NCBI GenBank assembly: GCA_033557835.1
Contig: JAWQRO010000471.1
Location: 1-38,383 of the forward strand
DNA from: Helochares maculicollis
Taxonomy: Eukaryota; Arthropoda; Insecta; Coleoptera; Hydrophilidae
DNA: 38,383 bases
Reading direction: 5' to 3'
The position numbers were made by a program, and so were the translations under genes. The notes below the pieces were generated by a model. The model searched no databases, was not told the origin of the DNA, and saw only the letters and a list, made by a program, of their open reading frames with translations. Below, piece by piece: positions 10,906 to 20,851 of this stretch; the stretch's first letter is position 1, and each line of letters starts with the position of its first letter.

Positions 10906-11608
10906 AGATACAGCCCGGCTTGTCTCTTCGCGAGGCGACGCTACGCCCGAACTACGACCCACCAAACTATACTCTCCTCTGTTTCTTGCCTCTTAGAAAC
11001 AAAACTGGAGAACCCTCACTCAGCTTTTTATGGTAATGGAAATATCTCAAAACAAGTGCCTGCTTTGGGAAATGTGATGAAGTTGAGCATTCGTCTTGCC
11101 TTCAGTATTCAACTTCTGGGTGTTTTTCAATTCGGTTTTGAACTACTTACTGTATACTAATTTCACTAACTTGGAAAGATTGATACATTTACCACCAAAA
11201 ATCGATGTTATTTGTTACAGAAATGATGCATACATTTTTTCAAATTGAAGACTATGCTCCATAACCGAAGTCTCAGAGAAGCGCTCTGCGCTACCAAAAA
11301 CAAAAACAAATTTGAGTAGTTTGTCCCTACTCTTGGCTTAAGAACTTATAATGTTTGGTAAGAACGAGACGACTGTATAATTGTTTTGAATCGCAAAGTC
11401 CTACATTAAGATGGTTTTGTTAATTGCCAATTTTATAGGAGAACAGGACAAAAAGAAAATGCTGTTTTGAAGAATATCATTATTGATATACGATGCAATT
11501 GCACGTTTCAAATTTTCACTTCATTAATTTAGTTACAAAAAATAATGGCATGCGTTCTAATAGCCATCCTGAGCAGCTGGTTAATGAGTCAGAAAAATTG
11601 AAAAATAA

Positions 11609-11672
11609 TATAAAACTCAATTCGATAATAGCTCAACTAGTATAAAATTCAATTCATTAATAATTCAAGTGA
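11609..11672. repeat. 32-bp tandem duplication
   Basis: TATAAAACTCAATTCGATAA (11609) and TATAAAATTCAATTCATTAA (11641) begin two adjacent units 32 bases apart; their 3' halves are more diverged (TAGCTCAACTAG against TAATTCAAGTGAAG). Confidence 0.75.
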
Positions 11673-14340
11673 AGTAAAAGAGTATTGTGCATTAGATGGA
11701 AGGTGAGATGGGGATTCTCGCCCTCCCATCTCAGGACCAACCAGCCTCCCGCCCCTCGCAAATCTGGAACATATTGATTGTAGTCGCAAGTGCCAAACAG
11801 CATTAGGGAACAGAGCGGAGGCCGTATTGTTTGCGTCAACCCTTTCACAAGAGTGTAAGGTTTCAGGGAATGCTGTTCCCATTCTTCATCCGCGTTCCAT
11901 TATTACAGAGTAATCCGGGCTAATGATCGGAGCAGTAATTTTCCAAACGCCTCTCTCACCATCCCCTTTTCTCTCCACTGTAAACAGTTGTTTCTGAAAT
12001 TCCATTCTGGCTATGTCTGTTGATTCCGACGCGGCGCCGTTCTAACGCACTTCAGCGACGCAACGCGTTGCGTCAAGACTTCTTTTCCATTTTTACGGCG
12101 CTATCGCAATCCTGTGAAATACGTCGATATTATTCACTTGGCCCTTATTTACAAAGTAGTCACTTACAAGACGGATAATTGCATCACGGTCCCTTTCATC
12201 ACAATTACCTACAACGCTGCTAACCAGGATAATTACTACCACCAGCTAAATCCTAGTCGGCTCTGCCGGCCACTCGTCACTATAGACAGTTGCTTTTACA
12301 CGCCTGTCCACCGCCATTACAACCCCAAATGCCCCTAGTAAATTTGCTCTCCAAATAATAGAGCGCAAACATCTTCCGCCCTTTTAGAAAACAATCTACA
12401 AGAAAACTACTCGAATCCCCAACCCCTTCGTCCTACAAGATGGACATTGATTCCGCATCCTTCAGCCAACCCTTCATCACAGGAACAACGAGCGAGGGTG
12501 GGAAAGCGGAGCAAGCGGGGAGCTACCTCAAGCGATTACTGTTATTACAAATAAACGAGTGTTATTTCCATTTTCAGTTTGCAATTACTGCTTCCGGTCG
12601 AGGATTAGGGGTTTCACCCCCTTCCTTCCTTCCTAGGTTCCCAGCAAATGATAGATTAGGGCCTCTCAAGGGTAGAAACAATTGCAGAAAGGGCAACGGG
12701 GGCACACGTTGTTGGTTGTCGGAAGCATATTGGACTAGCAAAGAGCAAGCGAGGAGGAAGCAAGAGTAACAACAACACGGGTGCTAAGTGCGGTAGTAGA
12801 TGGCGCTGCGCGCGCGCCGTCACTTGGTCGCGCCGAAGTTATGAATGTGCCCAATTACATCTTAAAAGCTGTGCTCCATTAATTTTCACAGCTGCTGCCT
12901 CTTAATTGGTATCCACACGCTCGATAATAAACCAGGGTGCGCCATATTTGTTCAACTTTAACTACAGAATATGTAGTGAGTACGCTTACTGCTTTTACTT
13001 TGCCTGGCTGCCTGCCTCCCTGACACCCTTCTGGCCCCCCGACTAGCGAGATGCCTTACTTGCGAATTGCGACAGACAAGAAATATTGTTCTTTGCCACC
13101 ACTCGCACCGCATCATCACTTGGTGTTGTGCCCTTAGTATCTTTCATGAGGGCCGACTTGAGGTGCACAACCTGCTTCCGACTATCACTCTTATTCGACT
13201 TTAATTTTATACAAGGCATCACTTTGAATCATATCAATTTATTAGGCAAGGTTTGTCGAAAGTTTCCTAGATTATATTAAATATAATACAAAATTGTACA
13301 TACTACTAAATTAAAATTTCATAAGGCTCTTTCCATTATCTTCCTCTACATTCTTCTGTCCTTTGGCTAGTCCTTATAGCAGCCTTTCTTTGGACTAACT
13401 GAATACAAAGTTCGATATTATTTCTAATTTATTTTAACCGGTTTCTCTAATCAATACTTGTCTACTATTCCAAAAATGTTACAAACTCTATGCTATGCGT
13501 GGTCAGTAGGATAAAATTGTTGACAATTGTTACTTTCCATCGCTAATTCGGCGCCACTGAACGATTTGTAAAAGAACGGCCAGAATGTTTAAGACCATTA
13601 ATCGATTAAGTATCCTTTAATTTTTAATTAATTTCTGAGCAGTTTCTTGTAATTGAATTTCGTCTTATCTCATATCATGTGGGTGGCAAATCTGAACTAT
13701 AAGGAGGGCTACTCATGGCCGTAGACATTATCTTCTACCGCATTACAAAATAAAATAGATACAATAACCTTGCTAGCAGAATATTAAAGAGACGCATCCA
13801 GGTAGAGCGAGTGGTGTATTTTATTCCGATCAAGCAAACAGCTCACAATCAGCAGCACAGGGCGCATCGAGTAGCATCCACCGAAGGAACGGAGATGTTC
13901 CGGGTTGTTCGAAAAGTCTCCTAGGAAATCATCGGAAACGTAAGCGGTAAATTTATTTGATTTTGATTTAGAGAGCGGTTTCTCTGCCTGGCTTCTCTAC
14001 ATTTCACTTCCGTGTTGCCGCCGCGCATCTACATACTATCCACATACACACTGAGTGTATCAAAGTTTGTTTCCGATACTTCAAAACAGAGGCGAAGGCG
14101 ATATGAGTGTGCTTTGTATTGTTTTGTGACAATTAGCAAATGTAATATATAAACTTATGCAATATTTAATGACTCGGTTTAGTTTCAAAATGCACATGTA
14201 GTAAAAAAAATACATCAAAAATCTAAAAAGGTTCGGTGCGAAATTAAACATATTTAAAAGCATGAAAACCTTACAAATATGTTTGTTGTGTTTCTTGATT
14301 TCATTACGTTTTAAAATATTGTGCTCAAGTGTGTTGATTC
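11673..14340. other. Intronic sequence, no gene seen
   Basis: 11690-12080 and 12400-13100 are GC-richer. 12780-12960 combines CGCGCGCGCC, CCATTAATTTTCACAGCTGCTG and CTTAATTGG, meaning homeodomain cores next to a CAGCTG E-box. Beyond 13250 it is AT-rich. There are no recognisable frames; an 18-bp palindrome lies at 12057. Confidence 0.4.
12057..12074. repeat. 18-bp perfect palindrome
   Basis: GACGCAACGCGTTGCGTC is fully self-complementary and CpG-rich. Fewer than one palindrome this long is expected by chance in the window. Confidence 0.85.
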
Positions 14341-17300
14341 CTCAACATATTCTCATCCTACGAGGGATGAGCATGCGAAACTAGCACATACTGAGTAAGC
14401 GAAGCTACAGCGTCTTTGTTTCATGCCGCAAGTATTCATTACCAGCAAAATTTCATTATTAATCTGATCTCCGGCCACGATCTGCTAGTAAAGTATTATT
14501 TTCGGTTTTCATTTTTAATGCCACGGTTTTTCCGTATGAAAAGTGTAGGGGATCGCTACAAAAACTTATAGCTTGGAGCTTAACTTACACTTTTAATCGG
14601 TGTAATATTTACATAAAATTATATATTTAATAAACATTTTAAACGTTTTGCTCAAGAGGCTTCATTGAACAATGAAACAGTAAAAAATCGTTGCTTTCAA
14701 ACACTTCATTCTTCTCACTGCTAAGTTTTGCATATTATTTCTGTAGGGAAAGCTATAGAATTGTCTTTTCACTAATTTATCACAATTTATTTATACATTT
14801 AAAGGAATTTATTCCTCAAGTATTTTTAGCGCAACTTAATGCGTACTTAAAATATAAAATGCAACAATTGAACTTTCAATGTTCCGATTAAATTTTACAT
14901 CTACGAATCTGAAAGCGTTTTAACCTGTTTACGAAACCTATCACCCGATAGTTCTACACCATCCGGCATGCTAAAAATTATGAAAATATGTTCCGGGGGC
15001 CCTCAAAACGTAAAGATCCACCAAAATCTAGAGGTAAAATTGTCGCGATATTTTATTTCGCATAGTAATATGGGAATGTAAAAAACATTTCATGCAGAGT
15101 AATAAAGCAGGAAAGATAATGTAGACCGGCTGACGAGCATAAAAAAAACTAACAATGCAATAAATTTGAGCGAGAGAGGCAAGAGAAGCACCACATGTTT
15201 GCTTGTATTTGAAGTTGATGAGTAAAATTATAGGCAAAGGTAAAATCAGATATTCAATTTATATCTAACATACAAAAGGATTAGGACAAAAATCTTACAG
15301 AAACTATTAACTCATCGTCGATTTTAGTAATGAGCTATATTTGTAGTGGAGGGGCTCAAAGCGAAACGAAGCAACGCGATAATTTGGACTAACTCAGAAA
15401 ATTAGGAACAACTCGCTCTAGCCGTAGCTTAAATTAAAGTTTGGGGTTTGGAATAAGGACGACGGCGCGCAGGTTTGTGCCGAGCAAGGTAAAAACTGTA
15501 GCGTAGTGGTGTGTGGAGAAAGTATGGCACAGCATGGAGGCGATGTGTTCACATAGGGAGTCGGAGGGCGAGATAGTAGTGCACTCTTCATTTGGCCGCT
15601 CCGCTCCGAAGCGCGGAGCTTTTGGGAAATTGGATATGTTGTACCTGGAAATTGAAAAGAATGTTGAATATAGAGAAGTGTGCGCCGGAGCGCGGCGTCA
15701 ATACATCACGGGTTCGGGATTACCGCTTTTTCCATCCACCATGATACGTTCTTTATACGGCGTCCGCGTTTTCCAGGCCAGCCGGTTCGAAGTGGGAAAA
15801 GCCTCATAAATAACGCTCAACCTGGCGTGTCGCCTTCTCTCTGTCCCGCTCGCAGCTCTCTCTCCTCCCCAGCGAAATATGTGAAAAAAGTGAGAAGCGG
15901 GTGGGCAGGCAATAAATAAACAGCCCAGACGTGAGGGTGAAAAGAAAACGAAAAATACCGCCAACGCCATGAAGACTTGGAAAATGACAACGAGTTGTGG
16001 AATTGGCACCGCCGCCGATGCTGCTGAAACTGCCAGCGGCACGGCCACCGACAATCAAAATATTCCTCAATCTGTACTTGGTGTTGTATTTGTAATAAGT
16101 GTTTTACCCAATTCTTCTTATATCAAGCTAGTTCATAATGCTATTTAATTTTTGAATCGCTGATATTCCTCTTCATTATTTAGACGTATTACACAGTAGT
16201 TTTCTAATAGATTTTTAGTCCAATCATGTAGAAATACATATTTGGATGCAAAGAAATTTCAACGTTCTCTCTGAGGGCGTCATTAGAGTGTAATTTTTGT
16301 AATAAATTATAAATTTTGAACCGAACGAAGAGCAATATTTGGGGAGTAACGAGGATGCGGCAAGGGCGCCTATTCAATATTTTCATTTTCCTCGGTCCTT
16401 AATTTTTCTTTAAATTTAATTTTAATAATTAGTTTGTAAGTTCAGTGTAATGAAAATCTATTAGAAGAAGTATAAATGTTTCGTCTAGATAGAACCGATG
16501 ACCTATCAGAGAACGAAAAGCGATCTGCAAACTTTATAAATTGCCTCTCGAATTTCAAAGAGAGGCCAGGGATAGAGAGTGGCGATCTAAAAGCGCATCG
16601 CGTATCGCAATCCGAATGTAATTTTTGTGTTATTTTGCGAGGCAACACGCGGAAAGAATTTAGGCTAAGAATCCGAAAATTGGTTGATGTTGGACGTTTG
16701 CCCCGCGTTAATAACCGGCCAAACCATAACACACACTAATAATTGGCTTGATGTACGGTCGTCGTTAGTGCATTCCAAATCGACCCACACGACAACGACA
16801 CTTGGTGTCCTGCGGCCTAATTTTAGGTTATATTGCTTCTCTAGACCTCGAGAGGAGCAACCGCGATTTGTTACACGACGCGTCTCCTCCTTGATTGTAA
16901 GATTCGTCCAGACTAGGGTACAACGACTTGTCGTTGCTATGTTTGTTTTAACACAAGAAAAAGACAACATTCTAAAATTGGCAGGACTATCAATTTTTCC
17001 AACAAATTAACTGTAACCTTACCGGTTGAATCACACAAATGGTTATTACGCTACGGGGAAATAAATTATAAGAGAGCGCCTTGATGCCTTTGCACTGCAG
17101 CTATTGACCGAGTAAAACATCAGGCGCTTCCACCAATTGCAAAGCGCCAAACAAAAAATACATTAATCTCTAATCCAAAAAATGCTTTTGAATGCAGAGA
17201 GCGAGCGGCGGGACCCGCGTCGGCTGCTGTGAGATGCGATGTTGACTTTGACGAAATAAATGTGCATTTTAACAGCGGAAATGTTTCGAACTGCGCAAAT

Positions 17301-17872
17301 TATTGCAAACATAATTTAAAACATCAGCAGCGCGCAATTAAGCAACGCATTCCGCGCGCACAGCGAAATCTGCCACAAATTACAATGCATTTCGGGACGT
17401 AAATTATGGCCGTTGCGGCTCTCGCCTGATGGTGTTTTGCGCTGTTTTGCCCCATCACTTTGCCTACTCATCTCCTCTGTCATATTAAATGTGCACTTTT
17501 AGGCATTTTGGCTTCGACTGCATTTCTGGCGGCCCGTCGCGCAGCGTCACGTCACTGCCGTCCGCGATAAACCAACGACTTTATGAATTGTGTTGCAATT
17601 GTGGGAGACGGCGGCATTATGGATTACAGCGTTGCGGAAGCCTTCGAGCTGCCGTACGGAAGATCGCGATAGCCGCACAGGACATTCAATTGTATTAAGT
17701 ACTAAGTTCGATTGAAGGGGAAATTAGTCTAAATATCTACAGGTGCATCAAGTCCGCTACCAACCATTAATATTGAAGTTTATATTCTCAAATATATCAG
17801 TAATAATCTAGATCCAAAATAAATACAAATATGTACAAAACACAAAAAATACATTAAAAATTTCTTTTTCAG
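14341..17872. other. Intronic sequence, no gene seen
   Basis: It starts with a copy of the dispersed GTAAGCGAAGC motif (14395-14405). 15440-16060 and 17190-17700 are GC-richer; 17220-17420 carries CAATTAAGC, CAAATTATTGC and TAAATTATGGCC cores resembling a developmental enhancer. 16470-16740 is open on both strands, but neither translation is recognised. The rest is AT-rich. Confidence 0.4.
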
Positions 17873-17928
17873 AATGAAGAACGGTGGCCTCTTTAAATAC
17901 TGGAATCGTGGCGTGATGTTTGATTATG
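17873..17928 (+). CDS. Possible 56-bp exon of an unidentified plus-strand gene
   Basis: A pyrimidine-rich acceptor (TTTCTTTTTCAG) precedes 56 bases that end at a consensus donor (GGTAAGTG). Only one frame is open through it: one leftover base, 18 codons beginning ATG (MKNGGLFKYWNRGVMFDY), and one base, so the flanking introns would be phase 2 and phase 1. The residue mix, rich in Gly, Phe, Tyr and Trp, looks more protein-like than the surrounding chance frames. I do not recognise the family, and no partner exons were found on this strand. It lies about 325 bases from the homothorax exon, on the opposite strand and inside the homothorax downstream intron. It could be an exon of a nested gene, the leftover of a pseudogene, or a coincidence of splice-like signals. 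Confidence 0.3.
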
Positions 17929-18252
17929 GTAAGTGAATTCACTAACACAAGGTGTATCAGTCTTTTCTAAACCAACACAATAATAAAGCAGTTTAACCAA
18001 TCAATTACTAGATACAAATCTACTGCCCGTATCGAATGTTCAGGCTCACATTGCGATTTATCCAAATTGAATTTCTAGTATATAGGTGGATCAAATGTCT
18101 GCGTTTTTTTCAAAGCGAACGCTAAAGATTATTAATTACAAGACGATGATGGCGATGTCAGGGGCATTATGCTTATGCTAGCGAGACAATTACGTTGAGA
18201 CTACAGTACATAATTAAATTGAAAACAATATTGGAATAGAAAATCTACTCAC
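17929..18252 (-). other. Start of the homothorax downstream intron
   Basis: AT-rich sequence between the possible plus-strand exon and the homothorax donor; no other feature is seen. Confidence 0.6.
18244..18252 (-). promoter_or_regulatory. 5' splice site of the homothorax exon
   Basis: The minus-strand sequence GTGAGTAGA immediately follows the split Trp codon TG. It is a strong consensus donor and fixes the exon end at 18253. Confidence 0.9.
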
Positions 18253-18329
18253 CAATTATTGACTTGTAATATCGTCAACCCCGTATCTTGCGCCAATTGT
18301 TTTTTCTGGTCCTCCGAAGGGTACGGATG
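18253..18329 (-). CDS. hth: homothorax/Meis homeodomain exon (internal, 77 bp)
   Basis: This internal exon encodes the central part of a TALE homeodomain. Read on the minus strand, it gives 25 codons plus two bases: HPYPSEDQKKQLAQ, then DTGLTILQVNN, then TG as the first two bases of the Trp codon. This covers the end of helix 1's flank through helix 2 and the start of recognition helix 3; the WFINARRR residues that contact DNA lie on the next exon. The acceptor is a long pyrimidine tract ending TTGTTTCAG, with an ATTAAC branch-like site upstream. The donor is TG|GTGAGT, leaving a phase-2 intron. As I recall, the vertebrate MEIS exon for this segment is also 77 bp with the same phases. The family product is a nuclear transcription factor that partners Extradenticle/PBX and Hox proteins and binds TGACAG. 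The SED residues match Drosophila hth (SEE in vertebrates). Identification as hth/Meis is near certain; arthropod origin is inferred. Confidence 0.97.
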
Positions 18330-18362
18330 CTGAAACAAGGAAAAAGGCCGGTTAATAATTGC
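18330..18362 (-). promoter_or_regulatory. 3' splice site of the homothorax exon
   Basis: Read on the minus strand, a branch-like ATTAAC is followed by a tract of T and C and then TTTCAG, directly before the CAT (His) codon. This is a textbook acceptor and fixes the exon start at 18329. Confidence 0.9.
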
Positions 18363-20770
18363 GGTTTCTAAACAAGTAGCATACATTCAATTCAACTAGA
18401 AACAAAACAATATCGGGTTACAGCAAAGCCAAAGCTTCGCTTCGGTTGACGATCGGGGTGAAAGGGGGACCGAATGCTGAAATGGATGATTGAAGGAATA
18501 AAAAGAAGGGTACGAGAGAGGCGGCTGGCTTTCGGATGCTTTGCGTTGCGTTGGTTTGCTTAGAGTTGCGTTGTTTTGCGTTGGAGGAGAGGAGCAGGTG
18601 GCTTCGGTTACTCTACGGCCGGAGCCCCATTGTCTTTGGATTAACGGAGCCTCTGATATCACATTACGAAATGTGTATCGCCCCAGGGAAATCCCTCACC
18701 TCACGATCCCCCCCCCAAACCATCCCCTCACCTCTTTGCCTCATAGTTGTTTGAATTTATCCTCATTTCACCTACTTTAACTGACTAGATTCACTTATTT
18801 CCATTTATTATACTTTATTTGTCGCACCTAATTGTTATGAGCATTAAGAAAAGATAAAGTACTAGCAGATCTCTCCACAAAAAAGAATACTAACTAATTA
18901 CGTTTCCCTATAAAACCGTAGTTACCTCCTAGAGTAATTGGTATGATAAGCAGTACAATTTTATGCATAATCTGTCATAATTCTACCATGCAGCCGACTG
19001 TCATCTTAGCAAACTAAAGATTGCTTAAAATCATCGTCCCTTAAAAAAAGAAATTGAAGAATTTACTAGAAATGGGGGCAAAATGATTCATACAAAAGCT
19101 CGAAGATAAAAAAACTCTTAGATTTAAAAACACAAATCGAATTTAATCAGAAAGTAAAAGACTTATAAGCAGCCATTGATAAAAATTCCAGAAATCTATG
19201 CAGAAAACCTATATGTTGTCAAGAAAGATGTGTAATATTTATATATAATAAAAAATGAATACAGTCTGATCAGAGATACAAATCAATGATAAAAGATCAA
19301 CAAGGTTTACAATATAGGAATGAATGAAATAAGAAAATGCTTTAAGTTCTTTTTTATTGGCTACAGCAACAAATTGCGAAGAACTGCAGTCTGAAAGTCG
19401 GAAAACTATGATAGAATATACTAAACTGACTCAATTTGGTACTACTAACAGGAGACAGTTTTGCGGAAATGAAATCTCAGCAACAGATCTAATCGATCTC
19501 GACTTTTGATAGTAGAAAGGGAACAAAAGCCACAAATATGCACTATGCTGTTAACTAACCGGTCATTGGGAAAGTCAAAAGTAGAACCAAAGAAAACAAG
19601 ACGACGGTTGAGAAAAATGTAAATAACGAGCAAAATTGATAAAAGCAGATAAATAAAATAATAGCCGCAAACGAAAAAAAGGAATATCTAGACAAAATGG
19701 CTTGACAGAATTACTCAACTTAGACGAAAGTGAGGTGAGACCATAGAAAAATGAGGCAAATGTATACGGGTCATACTTTGTTGAACAAATTTCAACGGGG
19801 AGAGTAAGAAGAATCTTCAAACGAATTAATTTCTTGGTGGGTTTCCAACTTGGGAGGTGAATCCCGAGTAAGCGCAGTTAAATGGTCCTAATTATTTGCT
19901 ACCTCACAGGAAGCGAATCCTAAGTAAGCGAAGCATGTGAATCCCGAGTAACTGAATCTGAATCGTCTAAACTTCGTGGATTGCCGTACATCTTGCTTTA
20001 CTTAGTCTTGCATGAGGGCTAACCCAAAAACTCTTGGAAGTCCATCAAAGAGAAAGTCCAGTGCAGTAAAACAAACCAAAGCACTAGTTATGCCACGCGG
20101 AGATGTTAGTTCCCGGTTCATAAGCGCAAAAGACTGAGGATAATCAAAATTCTCAATTCGAATCAGAAATATTTTGCTAGAAACCGCTCGTGGTTGTCTG
20201 ACCTTGAAAAACTTCAATCTCGTTTCGGGTCCGCGAGCTTAGATAGGACTACTCCCGTAGTTGTGTAATATGTGTACGAAAAGGTCGCAGGGAGTTCCGA
20301 TAATGTCACCGGTGACAGAGTGTAACCGTTATCTCACCGTACACACACCAAAGCCAACTCATCAGAAATGATCGGCTCACTTGCCTGCCCCCCGGTTGCC
20401 GTTGTTTTCCACTCACCCGAGGCCTGCCGCCTGCTTGGCTTTCCTACGTGTCCCTGCTCCTCACCGTTGCAACACACTATCATCCATGCGTTCCTCTACG
20501 ACGCTCTCATTTATAATTTATTCGATAAACTCTTTAACGCCACTAAATTTGCATGCATAATAAATAGATTTTGATAATTATTAGTCTCGAGCGCAATTTG
20601 AATAAACGAGGAGGATATTATAATAATAATAAATTACATAATGAGTTAATTACTGATTGACAACTGGTTTTAATGGACGCTCCGAGAGTCCGGAGCACCT
20701 GAGGTCCGCTAGTAGAATCTACGGTTACAATTAATAAATTGGAGAATTTTCTAGTCCAGTTAGGAAGGGG
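18363..20770 (-). other. Homothorax upstream intron, proximal part
   Basis: 18420-18730 has a GTTGC-rich run (18530-18580) and a C9 homopolymer near 18705. 18840-19850 is A-rich with scattered stops and may be decayed repeat DNA. 20340-20760 is GC-richer and then AT-rich, with CATAATGAGTTAATTACTGA and GATTGACAACTG, homeodomain/TALE-like words in a possible enhancer. No gene is seen. Confidence 0.4.
19858..19955 (+). repeat. Cluster of GAATCCCGAGTAAGCG-type copies
   Basis: GAATCCCGAGTAAGCG (about 19859), GCGAATCCTAAGTAAGCGAA (about 19913) and GAATCCCGAGTAACTGAA (about 19939) are three related copies. The middle one contains GTAAGCGAAGC (19924-19934), also found at 14395-14405 and, inverted, at 4791-4801. 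Confidence 0.65.
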
Positions 20771-20851
20771 CCTATTTTCAGGTTGCTTCTGTTTGTAGTT
20801 TATTTTCAGGTGAATGTTGTTTGTAGCCTATTTTCAGGAGGTCGTTTACAG
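20771..20851 (+). repeat. 28-bp tandem repeat carrying TATTTTCAGG
   Basis: Three units: 20771-20798 (CCTATTTTCAGG...TTTGTAG), 20799-20826 (TTTATTTTCAGG...TTTGTAG) and 20827-20851 (CCTATTTTCAGG...TTTACAG). Each unit repeats a TATTTTCAG|G string that resembles a 3' splice site on the plus strand, opposite to homothorax transcription. Confidence 0.9.

Larger units (their letters stand above)
8721..11608. other. Intronic sequence, no gene seen
   Basis: 8721-9390 is AT-rich, with loose repeats of TTCCATAAAAG and TTTTCTATA at 9240-9370. From 9460 to 10860 it is GC-richer, with GGC/AGC triplet runs at 9717-9760, and CTG/TGC-type triplets at 10860-10905. The frames there are low complexity (Ser, Leu or Ala runs). 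11040-11608 is AT-rich. Confidence 0.4.

Noticed and set aside
15782..15796. GGTTCGAA-like word as a tRNA B box
   Set aside because: No A box or cloverleaf can be drawn around it; no tRNA gene found in the window.
16442..17010. Overlapping open frames on both strands
   Set aside because: Neither translation resembles a known protein; mutual openness indicates chance.
18464..18485. Possible preceding homothorax exon end (ATGCTGAAA resembling reversed codons for FQH)
   Set aside because: The neighbouring codons do not encode Leu-Thr and there is no donor site; the same pattern at 27429 and 28153 also fails.
18840..19850. A-rich region considered as a decayed retrotransposon
   Set aside because: No reverse transcriptase, integrase or other protein block could be read in any frame.
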